DNA from: Laburnicola sp. R22_1
Taxonomy: Eukaryota > Ascomycota > Dothideomycetes > Pleosporales > Didymosphaeriaceae
NCBI GenBank assembly: GCA_014281115.1
Contig: JACONQ010000003.1
Location: 3,472,001-3,536,000 of the forward strand
Length of the DNA stretch: 64,000 nt
Reading direction: 5' to 3'
Part shown: positions 46,275 to 58,449 of the stretch, one piece after another
Position numbering within the stretch: the stretch's first letter is position 1
Layout of the letters: every line of letters starts with the position of its first letter
Made by a program: the position numbers and the translations under genes
Notes under the pieces: model-generated
Databases searched by the model: none
What the model saw: only the letters and a program-made list of their open reading frames with translations
Told to the model about the DNA's origin: nothing

Positions 46275-46979
46275 ATGCAATCCCTCCGTCCAACCTTCCT
46301 GCACCTCCGAGCTCCGACCGCGCGTCGAGCCCTCATGCCCACACCCACATCCACCACCCAGCGCTTCTTCACGCACACCCCACCAACCCGATTACTAGCC
46401 AGCCCAGTAAACATTCCAAAATGGTATTAATTCTACACCCCAATCCCGTCCAATCTACGCTTTTCTAACCACCACCACCATCTATCCAGGGTCTCCGAAA
46501 ACGCCCACATGCTCCAACCCCCCGTAAACAACTACTGCGTCTACAACGACGCCGTAACCGTCATGATCGTCGGCGGCCCCAACGCCCGCGCCGACTACCA
46601 CATCAACGAAACCGCGGAATGGTTCTACCAGCACAAAGGCCGCATGCTGCTCAAGATCATTGACGAGGGGCAGTTCCGCGACGTGTATATCAACGAAGGC
46701 GACATGTTTCTGCTGCCGCCCAACACACCGCATAATCCCGTTAGGTTCGCGGATACGGTCGGTATTGTACTGGAGCAGCATCGGCCGAAGGAGAGTGTGG
46801 ATAGGCTGAGGTGGTATTGCCAGGAGTGTGGGGAGAAAGTACATGAGGCGAGTTTTCACTGTACGGATTTGGGGACGCAGATTAAAGAGGCGGTGGAGAA
46901 GTTCAAGGCAGATGAAAAGGCGAGGACGTGTGGGAATTGCGGGGCGTTGTGTGATACGGCGCATAAGGCGAAGGCTTGA
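46275..46979 (+). CDS. BNA1: 3-hydroxyanthranilate 3,4-dioxygenase
   Basis: Opens the ring of 3-hydroxyanthranilate on the kynurenine route from tryptophan to quinolinate and NAD. Exons 46275-46423 and 46490-46979 give 212 aa. The splice creates IPKW-VSENAHMLQPPVNNY, the usual start of the enzyme. Iron ligands are visible: His87 and Glu93 in HINETAEWF, and His131 in PPNTPHNP. Two CxxC pairs (CQEC, CGNC) near the C-terminus form the rubredoxin-like metal site. Oddity: about 45 residues precede the conserved start, rich in Arg, Thr, Leu and Pro without acidic residues (RPTFLHLRAPTARRAL, QRFFTH), like a mitochondrial presequence; the enzyme is normally cytosolic. A second in-frame ATG lies at residue 21. 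Confidence 0.93.
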
Positions 46980-47044
46980 ATTGAAAATGCGGATATCGTG
47001 TATTGTAGTGTATTGTACAGTAAGACAGGTGGAACGGAAGGCAG

Positions 47045-49238
47045 TTATAGACCCTTCCACATCATTTTGGTGATGTGGTCGGTCTTCTTCCTGCTCGGTT
47101 TGACGAGTCCGAGGAATTTGAGTTCGGCTAGAGCGCGTTGGAATAAGGCCCTATGTGTTGTCAGCATTTCGCAAGTAGTACTGCCATGTGGCACGTACAT
47201 AGTCTTCGACTCCTCATCCTCATCACCTTCTCCAACGATAGCGTTGAACGCAGCCCACAGATCGCTGACATTGACCAAAGCACCTGATTCCAGATACATC
47301 TGATACAGAATAGCAGTCGCTGGCTGTGTTGCTGCAAGAGCAGTCTCTCCATCCTGTGCAGCACCGCAACATTCACAACCCAAGTAATCGTGAGGAGTTG
47401 CGAGAGCGCGCTCGATAGCTAGCCTGGGCTTAGGCTGGAATACCTCTGTATGGGGAGACTTAAGATCATAGACCAAAACCTCATATAAGAAAAGAGACCG
47501 TGGGTCGAGGAGCGCGGACACGAAGCACGCATCTAGCGCATCGTGAAATTTTGCGACGATCTCCGAGTATGCTTTGTCCTGTTTGGACAGGGCAGCTTTG
47601 TGTTTGCTCAAGAGCACTTTCTGCGCCACTACCGTCGTTCGGACGCTCTCGTTTCGCACGTCATCTTGGCTTCTCAGAGGTCCTGCGTTAGCATTCTCGT
47701 CGATCAGTGTCTTCAATTCCTTTTGCAAAGCCTCCAATTCCATAGGAGGCTCTATGCCATCTATCTCAGCCATTGAGTTGAGCAGGCGCATGAGCTTGTC
47801 GGACGGAGTTTTCTTGATAGAAAGCATTGTCTCGCGAAGAAGTGGGGAGCCCAGCAACTCGCCCGACGCTGCTCGGGCCCATATCGTGGAAAGTCGGACT
47901 CTTGGTGTCATTTCGAGTGATTCGCGTATATGCGTTAAGACAATGGCGGCCTGACTTAGGTCAGACAGAGCCTGCTGACCAGCGGCGATATGTTCGGTGA
48001 TATGGGTATAGAGAGACTCATCAGAGTCAAGAAGCTTCCGAACATCTTGTGCGCGGCCATTGTCCACCATGTCTTCTATCAATCTATACCGTGTCAGCTT
48101 TCGTACAGTAAGACACTGAAGTAAGTTCTCACCTCCTGAAGGACGGCAGATTCCGTATGGCTTCAAAAGCATCTGAAGAGAAGTCGCCAAAAGCAAGATC
48201 CTGCACTAGAAATACAGTCGGATAACTGGCGTAAAAATGCGACATATAGGCGTACTTCAAGCCTTCGACAAAATCTTGAACATTCTGGACGTGGTCTTTC
48301 TGCCTTTCGAGAATGCGTCGACTGAGGACAGGGCCGATTCCTAAGTCCACGTCAGGATTCGCAACCGTTGCTCTGAACAATTTCTCGATGATCTCATCCG
48401 ACTCTGTAACATGGAACTGCTGGCCGTCCAAGTATCGCAACGACTTGCCCATAAGCCTATCTTCGAAGTTTTCCGCAGAAGTAGCAATCCCGAAGAGGAG
48501 AACGAAGGGTAGGCGATCAAGCCAGGAACTGCGAAAGTCAGATATCGCGCAAAGATCCAAAGATGAATCTTACTAGAAGAGATCCACCATCTCTATCAAT
48601 AGCGCAGTATCAAACGCCTCGCTGTCTTGAATCGCTACGACGATGTTCTCGACCCGATTCTTCTTCTGCCACTCTTGCACATGACCAAGGTCGAAATTAA
48701 GCAGTCTTGGTCCTCGCCTCGATGCAACCGTGGTGCCAGTATCATCGTCATCATCTTCCTCGATGCGCGATGTGATCTTTTTGATCAGGGTTTTCAAAAA
48801 CGTTTTCAGGTTAGGGCTTTCGCCAGAAGTTAGAACGACATAGGCGCTCTCAGTTCCATCTCTTATCCTTCGCCCCAGCCTTTCGAAAAACGGTCCATGG
48901 GATGCAATGCTAGGTCCAGCGACGATGAGCCCGGTCGGTATAGACAATTGCGGCTCGTCTAGCGAACGCGCATTAGCCGCGACAAAGCCGACAATCTTTT
49001 CTTGTGTCGCGCTATCTGCTTGTTCGAGCGTGTTCTATTGATCATCAGTGCATGATGTTGAGGATTTCAAAAAGGATTCTACCTGAATGCGTTGTTCTTG
49101 TTCAGACCAGATCTCGCGATATGTGGCTAGGCGTTCTGAGAGATTAGGTTGGGGGTTGGAGTTATTGGTGCGCTGGCGCTTCGACGGCCGCTCATCTGCC
49201 TCCGGAGGGGTGTATATGTAGCATCTTTCGTGCTCCAT
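47045..49238 (-). CDS. ORC3: Origin recognition complex subunit 3
   Basis: Subunit of the six-protein complex that marks replication origins and loads MCM helicase. Minus-strand exons 49083-49238, 48574-49034, 48133-48528, 47199-48083 and 47045-47150 give 667 aa. An N-terminal basic stretch (PSKRQRTNN) is a likely nuclear signal. The AAA-like core includes IPTGLIVAGPSIASHGPFFE, a degenerate nucleotide loop as known for ORC3, an acidic five-Asp insert, and LPFVLLFGIATSAENFEDRL. The C-terminal half (HNVQ-like QNVQDFVEGLKYAYMSHFY, LFLYEVLVYDLKSPHTEVF) is followed by the winged-helix region ending LKFLGLVKPSRKKTDHITKM. Its stop is 65 bp from the stop of the dioxygenase gene, so the transcripts very likely overlap. 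Confidence 0.92.
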
Positions 49239-49541
49239 TATATCTGTGAGATGGAAGCGATGCGAAATCGGTGTAATTGACGGTTGACTGCTTATTTAGG
49301 GGCCCGAGTCCGAAACAAGCTGTGAGAAGGCGCGTGGCGCGTTCGTTAACACTTAAAACACTGAACCTTGGAAGGCGCGCTAGCACGGGACCTCGTGTCG
49401 TTAGTTTGACCGGCCACCTGGGCGTAGATTTTATTAGTTAATTTTAACTTCACTAGTACAGTAAGCTTTAAAATAAGTATCTACTAGTATAAAATAATTA
49501 AAAAGTAATTTTTATTTTTTATTACTAATCTAAAATATATA

Positions 49542-51735
49542 GTGTTGTTTAATCTACCTAGAGGTAGAATAAAAAAGAATTTTATCTTAAATAATATAAT
49601 AAAAAGTAGAGCCTTCTACTTAGTAATTAAAAAGAGCGTAAAAAGATAATAAGTTATTTATAGAACATTGTTAAAGATCTTTATTATATTAAAATTCTAA
49701 CTAAGATTAAATTTATACTATATATAAAGAGAAGTAAAATAATAGATACTAAAACTTAATATTTAGTATTTAGTAGTAGTAATAAAATATATATAAAATA
49801 ATAATAATTTTATTATTAATATTTTAACATATCTTACTAGTCATCTAGCCACACTAGTTATTTGGCCACCCTACTAAAATCGCGACGCGTCTTCTTATAA
49901 TTCTTATAATATCTTCTACCTAGCGCGCCTAGCAGGCTTAAAAAGAAGGTAGGCTTACTTTTTTAAAGTAGGCCTTTTAAACTAGCTAAAAATTAAGCCA
50001 GCAAAGGGTAGCTAAACTATATAGTATCTCTTAGTTAACCCTCTAAGACCGCGTTAACAGCTCCCTTTTATAAGCTACTACTAACGTATAGAAATAAAAG
50101 CTATACTCTATAGAGGAGCAGTCCCTAGTATATTAGATTCTAGACCTCAACTAACGCGGATTTCCGCCCCAGATTATCGACGTACGGCGAATGGCAGACA
50201 ATCTACTCGCCGCGCGCAGCCAAGAGCCCCCTCCTTAGCCTATTAGCAAGAACTAGATATCGCGCTTTATTAAAGCTTAGCCAGAGCTCTAGACAAAGTG
50301 GAATCGCAAGTTCCACTCACAGCGCGCGAAATCTAAGGATCTAGTCGTAATCTACGCGTAGTTTAAGCTTATAGAGGAGACGCGTTAGTTATATAGTATT
50401 CTTAATACAAATATCTATAACTTTAATAAGACTAGATTTATAATAGGTATTGCTACAATATTAAAAGTTATTATAAGCTCTAAGATAGTTAGCTAGGTAA
50501 TAACTATACAACTAGACGATTATAAGTAGGTAACAATAATTAAGAGGATTAACGCAGCTAGCTAGTCTATTCTACCCTTTATAATTCTACTTAGAAAGCT
50601 TTACTAAGCCTTCTAGTATTAAGGCCTCCCACCTACCTAGACTATTACTGTTAGCGATAACAGCTAGACAACTAATAAGCTTAGCCTTAAGTAGATAAAG
50701 TACTTTTACTAATATATAGAGTCTTATATAGTAGGGGCCTACTAACTACTTATCCTTAATAGCTATAGCAGCCACGCAACGCCTAAGTTTAACTAGTACT
50801 ATATAGATAATAAGATTATTACGCTCTATATACTACTGTATACGTTGTACCTCTTTTAGCCGCTTAACGTTGCCTACTTCTCGCCTCTTAAGCGCGTGTA
50901 TAGACACTAGGTGTCCAAGCTTACGCAATAAGATATCTTTTATATTAATAAGCAGGACTTCCTACAAATATATCTAGGTATTAGAGAGATAGTCCTATTA
51001 GAGCAGAATATCTAGGCAGGCTTCTAAGCAATAGGGCTAGTCCTAGCTTGTCTAGAACGCGTCTTATCATCGCTAACAGTGGTTAGGATGCCGTCTCCGC
51101 TAGGGACGGCAGCCAACGCTAAGGTCGCATGGATAGCAGAGACGCCGCATACTACTACTTAGCTAGAGTAGCAGGCTCGACTTATTTAGGACCGCCTTAG
51201 TCGCTAATCCTAGAGCCCTACTACCTAGGCTATTCGCTAGCTTGTTAAAGGTTGTTAACTTGCGATAAATTTAGCAACAATCCTTATAGAGGAGAATAGA
51301 AAGCTTTAATAGGCTAGTTAGTGCTAGTAGCATAAGGAGTAATAGCGCTAATAGTATATAGCCTATGGAGGAGCTCTATAAGCAGAGGAAGGTTAATTGC
51401 TTACTGTAGAGGCTGAAAGGGTGCTCTAGTAGGTAGAGTAGGCGGGGCAGCTAAGTAGGCCTTAAGCACTACTAACCTGCAGTAAGTACTATAAATAAGA
51501 GCATAAAAGGACTTAGTGTACTACTAGATAGCGCGCATCTAATAGATCTATTTTCTATATATTTTATTGCGTTGTTGTAGAGCTATTATAAGAAGAGGTA
51601 TCGCGATTTTAGTGAGGTGGCCAGATAACTAGTGTGGCCAGATAACTAGTGAGACACGTTACTTAGTAGTATTAGTAATAGTAATTAATAAATAGTTTAG
51701 TATAACTAAGTTATATATTATCTCTTAACTAGTAA
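49542..51735 (-). repeat. Copia LTR (3' end of the minus-strand element), split by a pogo insertion
   Basis: Read on the minus strand, sequence after the polyprotein remnant begins near 51733 (tagttaagagataatata), continues to 51660, is interrupted by a transposon and its TA duplication, and resumes from 49826 to about 49544, ending aacaaca. Net length about 355 bp. The proposed terminal dinucleotides TG..CA are altered at the start, as expected after C-to-T or G-to-A mutation. Matching pieces at 25490-25935, 27534-27645 and 38531-38648 support a repeat family. Confidence 0.5.
49827..51659 (+). mobile_element. Pogo/Fot1-type DNA transposon, degenerate
   Basis: An 1833-bp element flanked by TA (49825-49826, 51660-51661). 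Its ends are inverted repeats of about 60 bases: left acatatcttactagtcatct, right (opposite strand) acgtgtctcactagttatct, with differences all of the transition type. Within, plus-strand frames broken by stops still read as a pogo/Fot1 DDE transposase: IYNFNKTRFIIGIAT (from FDETGF), TITVSDNS.TTNKL (from VSDNGWTTNEL), LLILNSYSSHATPKF (from LDGH.SH) and LYTLYLF.PLNVAYFSPLKR (from PPH.SHLLQPLDV). The substitutions of Asp to Asn and Gly to Ser fit G-to-A mutation. Confidence 0.85.
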
Positions 51736-54700
51736 ATTATTAAAAAGCCATTATAAAGTATAAAGTTTTAATTATAAAACCTTCTTTTTAAACTCTTTTT
51801 AATATAAGCGAGAGTAATAGTTTCTTATAGTGCCTATTCCTATAACTAATAGTAGTATATATCCACGTGTTAAAGAGTTATCTTTAGCTAAGGGGACTCT
51901 ATAACTAGTAGACAATTGTCTGTTTATTATTATAGTATATAGAAAGTTGTTTCTTAAAGTCCAGATAGAGATTATTAAAGATTCTAGACCACTAGTAGTA
52001 CTTAGTGTACCCTATAGAGAGTAAGATAAGTTCGGCTTTAGTAGTTAACTTAACAACGCAGCGTTGGAGCGTTGCTTTCTAGTCAATTAGACCGCTAAAT
52101 AGAAAGAAGATATAGCCTTATAAGGACTTGTGGGTTGCCTTATAATTAGCGTAAGACGCGTTAGTTGCGCCATAGAAGTCAGTCTCTTTGGTATTTTTTT
52201 AATAGAGATGCGGAGTAGTGTAGTCTATAGAGTAGTGCAGTGCTAGGTCCTAGGAGTAATGTAGGTATGCGAGGCACTAATATGCAGCTAATAAGTGTTT
52301 AGGACCAGGGTTAGTAAGAAATTTAGCCAATTTTAAATAAGCTTTGACGATATCTAGACGTGTAGCACTAGCGGCGTAGCTAATAGATCTAACTATCTAG
52401 GAGTAACAATAAGATGCGTCCTTGTTCTTAGACTCTATTAATGGTACAAGCTCCTTAAAAGGTAGAGGTAAAGCAGGTGCCTTAGTTCAGAACGACTTTT
52501 AAGGTGCTGGGTATTTGGCGTAGATTTTCTAGATATAGTCACCTTGTAACAACTAAAGATAACTATTATTGCAGTCTCTATATATGGTAATACTATAGAA
52601 AGTAGAGTTCTCTTAGCCTTACAAGTTAGTAATTTTATACTGTTTAACAAGCTTGCGTTTAAAGGCGTTAAGAAAGAATAAATAACCTAAAAGAGCCATG
52701 GTAATAATGTTATCCACGTAAAAGAAGACAATAATGCGATCGTCTCTCTATAGACAGAATGTATTAAGTACTAGTAATAGACTAAAACTCTTAAGTGTAG
52801 TTGTAAAGTCCTCGTACTAGAGTAGTGGTAACGTCTTAAGGCCATAAAGAGCGCGATAAAGTTACTAGTAGTGCCTACTATTATAGAAACCTTTTGGTTA
52901 AAAGGTGTAAATAGGTTTGGGGAGTTTAGCGTTAATAAAAGTATTAATAGCATTGTATTAATATATATTTATATTAAAGTAGGCGGCAATTGCCATAAGA
53001 GCGCGGAATATTTGTATAGCAAGAGTAGTAGTATGGGTGTTACCCATAATAGTCTATAAGTCTCCTTTTATAATAATTCTTACTTTAAACTTGGCTAGAT
53101 AGCCTTAATTAAATTTATATATAAAGACCCATATAAGTGGCAAGACTTTAGTGCTTAGAGAAAACTCTAAGAGCGGAATCTTAGTGTATATCTCCTTTTT
53201 AGTAATAGTATTTAGCTCCTTTTTTACAGCTGCCATAAAGCCTTCTCTAAACTATATAGGGAGTTTTAGGATATTATTCTAAAATTAAGGCAGGGGCGAA
53301 AGCTAGTCTCTGTGGACTCGCTATAATAGTGCGATTAATTAGGGCACTTTGTCTAGTAGTAAGGCTAACGCGAACGTGTTCTAATAAGTCTAGATAGTGT
53401 TGGTAGCAGAATTTCGTATGTGTTTAGGCAACACGTTAGTAGTTTAGAGATAGGTATTAGTCCTATATTGCTTTCTTTGTGCAGAAGGTCCTATTAATAT
53501 AGATGTAGAGAACGTAGAGGACTAAGAGGGCGTTAGTAGTGTAGCTGGTACTAATATTAGCGGCGCGAAGATCTAATTAACTATAGAAACTAGTAAAGGG
53601 TATACATCTCTGCCACAGTGTACATTATAAGCTTGGCCTAATTTCTCGCCTGCGAGTAGAGTTTTAGTAGGAAGGATAGACAGCTTAGCGTCTTTATATA
53701 CTTCCTTATTAGAATCTTCCTACTTACTTTCTAATTCTTTAATCTTAATATTGTCAATGGCTTAATCTAACTAAATGCTAAGTAGACTCTCTTTATTAGT
53801 AGACCTAAAGAATAGTTCTTTATTAAAGATAATATCTCTTGTTCGAATAACCTTGCCTCTGTGTTCGCGGGATACAGCTTTTAGTACCCATATATAGTAG
53901 ATATTACGTGAGTCTATGCCTACTAAGTAACTAATAAGCGCCCTTAGAGAAAGCTTGTCTATTTGGGAAATCTTCTTGCAAAGGTAGTATGCTCTACATC
54001 TATAGATACGTAGATAAGCGATAGAGGGTAGTTTGCTGTGTGTAGCCTTAAATAGTGTAGTCTAGTTTAATAATTTAATAGGAGTCTAATTAAGTAGATA
54101 TGCCGCATAGACGTACATCTCTTCGCATAGGTAAACTAGAAGGTTAGACGTAGTCCTAAGTAATTAAGACATAGTAATTAGCATCTTTTCTAACTATTCT
54201 ATATGGCCAAATTGTTTTGTAGTGTTAGGAAACTAGAGCTATATAGTAATGCCTTGTTATTTGCAGTCCTTAACTACACTAAGGTTATTCTAAAACCTAT
54301 AAGCTCTCTCTCTGTCTATTAGTACGAACACTAGGCTGGCGTTATAGCGGCGTTTAATGTGTCTGTCTATGAGTTTAAAGACTCTATCCAGGACATCTAT
54401 AGATCGATTAGGTATGCCATACACTATATAGGTCTTAGAGATAAAATAGTAACTATAAAAGATGTACTAGTTACCTACAAGAGATTCGGCGTTAAGTGTA
54501 ATAATATTAATAGTAATAGCTTTAAATGCACGCATAGGTTAGTGCTCTCTATTAAATCTCTATAAGATAATCTATAAAGCCTTATTAACTCTATATTGTT
54601 TGTAGTCTTGTGTACTAGGGGGAGGAGATATAAGCGGAGCTATGCCAGCAATATTATAACTTAGTTTCTTTATTAATTTAGCTCTAGTATAGCCTATTAA

Positions 54701-56473
54701 GACGTGTGCGTAAAGACTAGATAACATACGGTTAGGTAGTAGTGCAATAGAGGGTTTCTTATAGCTTCTTTTATTGGCAAGCGCTAGGAAAGGTCTATTA
54801 GTATAGTCCTCTAGTAGTGCTGGGGGAGACTGTCGGTCCACTAAAACATAGTAACCGCCTATAGGTTTAACTATTACCTAGATGGGATTCTTAGTGCTAT
54901 CCTTTGTGTATAGGCATTTACGCCCTAAGTTAAAGTGAATATCTTTTTCTCTAAGCCTTAAGAGCGACACTAGTGAGGTAATAAAGCCTAGACATAAGGT
55001 AACGTTCCTTAATATAGTTCTTATAGGTCTACCTAGTGTCTAGATTTTAATGTCGCATTTACCCTATGCGGCGATTTCTACTAAGTCTTCTCTATAACTA
55101 ATTCTTTTGCCTAGTATTGTAAAACGAATCTATATAAACTTATTAGACTTATTACAGACGTGTATATCCGAACCACAATTAAGGATTTAAGAGTAATAGA
55201 GTACTAAGATTAAACATTACTTATTACTTATTATAAGGTATTTTGTTATATTTGCCTATTTATATTCTCTATTAGAGGCTTGGTTGCTAGTGTTAATATA
55301 ACCTATAGGTATAACGCAATCTTACTTCGCCTTCTCTCTTATTTATATTTTATTAAGCAGCTTAGTCTATTTAGTAACCTCACTATATTTTTAAATGGCT
55401 TTAACACAAGCTAGGTTAATTTTAAACCTAATTCCTTGCAGCTAGGTGCAGATATATAAATAAGCTTCCTATTATAGATTACCTAGGTGGGCGTTACCTT
55501 TGCTACAAAAACAAGACTTTCTTTGCGAACCACTAGCGATCTTAGTGTTAGTGCGCTTTCTATTATTCTAAAGTCCTCCCACATTATTTAAAGGCGTTAA
55601 GCTATAGCTCTAATTTCTTGTATTCATATAGTAAGGAGACTATACTCTATTAAGTGCGGCATAGGTAGTGTCTCGTATATTGCCCTTATTTAAGCTATGT
55701 AGGTACGGCGTCATTTAGTAGTGTTAAATAAGCGCTGCGACAAATACCTTATTGGGTATACTTAGTAGTAGTGTACGGACTATAATAAGTTGTTCTGGTA
55801 TAATAACAACGCCTGCGCGATTAATAATAGCTAGTATAGTATAGACTATTAAAGCTAGTAGATTAAGTTCTACGTTAATATATACTAAACAGGCCTTATA
55901 AACTTTCTTATTTATTATTACTGCAAACCCTAAATTAATAGCATAAAAGATCTTAAGAAGATCTTGCTAGGGAGCGAAACTCTAAATAGCTAGAATCTTT
56001 AGTTTAATGGCCTTGTTAAGATGAATTTAGAAGTTGTTTATCTAGTCCTTAATTAACTAGCGACTAGGCGTGTACTTCTTTGCCTTGTTGTATTAATAGT
56101 CTGCTTCTTCTTATTTTATAACTATTAGTTTTGAGTAGTTCTTATAAAGGAACCTAATTTGTTCTGTGATAGTATAGTCGGCAGGTATAGAAATTAGTAT
56201 ATTGTCCCTTACTATACTTATAATATGGCTTTTACACTTACTTAGCAATTTTTTATATTCGTATTTGTGCTTATATTTCTCTTTCTACACTGCAATGTTA
56301 AGGTTTTTATTAGGGTTAGATTTAACGTCTTCTAGCACTACAAGGTTTGTAGTCTCTAGGTTAACGTATTTTAGGACGCGTAGTATACGCGCGGTACGTT
56401 TAAAAACTATATACCATAGTTTAAAGTTGTCTATCCCTTTTAGTATAACTTTTTCGTCCTTTGGCGTTGCCAT
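51730..56473 (-). pseudogene. Ty1/copia retrotransposon polyprotein relic
   Basis: Minus-strand remnant of a gag-pol gene. The start (56473) keeps about 62 clean codons, MATPKDEKVILKGIDNFKLW, a copia gag opening. Further on are an integrase zinc region and core (near 54840-54360: LYAHVLIGYTRAKLIKKL, ASLVFVLIDR). The reverse transcriptase region includes the box VFFYVDNII near 52710 (YVDD altered to YVDN), preceded by ALYGLKTLPLL.YEDFTT. The RNase H part reads DASYA.YKATHKSL.GYIFFLF and TTKAELI (near 52130-52030). Stops interrupt it throughout. A 3' LTR is visible on the left; I could not identify a 5' LTR. Confidence 0.85.
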
Positions 56474-57045
56474 TATAACGCGTTTACGATAACTTTTTAC
56501 GTGTTTAGTTACTAGTGTGGGCTTTTTATTATAATTCGGAGTCTTATAGTGTTTTACAGTAATTTATAGTGACTGTAATTGTGATTTTACAAATGACTTT
56601 TCGCGTTATTATTGTGAAAACTCTACTCTAGTCCGTGCGAGCGATAATGTGGTAGCAGAACTAACTAGTAAGGAGTTTTAGAGGGTGCGCAATAAGCGTC
56701 GTACCGGGCTTATAACTATAAGATAGTGGAGATCATAGTAATTCATAGTAATATGGGTTGACCATAAGAAAAGAGGTGTCTTATTACTATGGAGGACCAA
56801 GGGCCTGAAGGTGTATGGGTGAGGCTAGGCATAAGGTTATTCCGGCCGAGGTCATGTGACCAAGGACCGACCATACAGCCATGCGGCAGTCTTACACTTA
56901 TATATATTATAGTTTAGTCCATAGGCACTATATTACTTAATTTTTATTATAGGTTTATTTATAGAAATAATAATTATAAGGAAAAAGATAAAAATTAATA
57001 AAAATTAAACAATTAGATAGAACTAGTAAATAATATATAACTAGT
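56474..57045. other. Segment between the copia gag start and the Tc1 relic
   Basis: From about 56580 to 56900 this piece is distinctly less AT-rich than its surroundings and keeps CA/TG dinucleotides (for example ccggccgaggtcatgtgac, ggaccaagggcctgaagg). Nothing coding. It could be a divergent copia 5' leader or LTR, or a younger insertion. Confidence 0.4.
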
Positions 57046-58313
57046 ACTTAGTATACCATCCTTTAGCCTCTATAACGTCATTATAACGCTTAGGCAAAGA
57101 TAGTATACAATAATCTATAGCCTCCTATGGAATTAAATCCCACTCCTCTTGTATAGCTCTTTTAAAGGCTTCTACACTAGATTTACTAGTGCCAAAGCCT
57201 AAAGAAGCCCTATTTCGTTTTTCTAGCCTATCTTTTAATTGACTCCAAACGTTTTCTATAGGATTTAAGTCTGGTGAATAGGGTGGATGCCCAAAAACAA
57301 AGACTTTATTCCTAGAAAACCACCTTTTCACCTGTGGAGTTCCGTGGATCTTCGAATTATCCTGTTAAAATTTCCAGCCTAGTTATAATTAGTATAAAGA
57401 ATAATATTATGAAAAATATAATATATATATATATATATATTATATATATTAAAAGAAAAAGAAAAAAGTAGAAAAGGGGCACTTTACTTACCTCTTTTTA
57501 AAAGAGGTTTTAAGACAGGATTTAAACACTCCTATATATATCTAGTGTTATTAAAGGTCCTAGTTTTAATAGGGTCCCTTAAAAACACTAGTTTAGAACG
57601 TCCTCCTATCCAAATACAGGCCCAGACTGAGATAGAAATATCTCGCACTTTCAGTGAATTAGTACTAGCTTAAAAAAAGATATAAAAAAAGTAAAATAGC
57701 CCAATTATAGAGAGAAAAGGGCTCTATAATTCTAGAATTTAAAAGAAATTAATAACTTACTAGTTGTTCGGTTTTTGCGCTATTCAGGCCTAATTTTCGA
57801 TGTTCCCATTTTTCTTATATATTCTTGCCTATTACCATGCCCCCTTTGGATAGTAGACTCGTCAGAAAATATAACTTTAGCAAAGTTAATATTTTCTAGC
57901 TCCTTAACTATCTCTTTAGCCCAGAATTCTCTTCTTTTAGCTCTTTCTTTAGTTAAATAGGCCTTTTTCTTAGAGACGTTAAAAGAATAGTCTTCTTCTT
58001 TAAAACTCTCTGTAACGTCCTCTTAGTAAAGCCAAAACTATTGTCTTCTAATAGCCTCTTATTTGTCTTCTTAGGGCTTTTAGTTAAATCTCTATTAATA
58101 ACTCTTTTCTCCCTAGAAGTAATCTTAGTTACTCTCCCTTGTTCTACCCCTTTTAATAAGATATCTCCCTTATTTTTCTTATTAATACGTCTAATAGCAG
58201 TCGTAATAGATTGTAGAGGCTTATTAAGGATAGTAGCAATAGTAGAATTAGAAGTATTTGCTTTTTTAAGTAAAGAAACTTAACTTTCAAGTTTTGACAA
58301 TTTTGGCTCCATT
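57046..58313 (-). pseudogene. Tc1-type (DD34E) transposase relic
   Basis: Minus-strand gene remnant beginning MEPKLSKLES at 58313. It carries a helix-turn-helix N-terminus (NSTIATILNKPLQSITTAI), then a DE pair in FSDEST, altered here to the reading FLTSLL in one frame and SDEST in the next. The second catalytic Asp is in FQQDNSKIHGTP and the Glu in HPPYSPDLNPIENVWSQLKD (near 57290). About 68 residues at the C-terminal end are free of stops. Two AT-rich stretches (57366-57490 and 57660-57765) look like introns or insertions. Several stops and frame changes disable it. I could not fix the terminal repeats. Confidence 0.8.
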
Positions 58314-58449
58314 CGAGGAAATACAAAAGAGAAAATTTACTAGAGAAAAGATATTATATTATACTATAATCTTAGTAATAAATCACGTAATTTAATTAAC
58401 TTTTAAAATCACGTAATTTTTTAACCTTAAATAATTTCTTAATTAAGTT

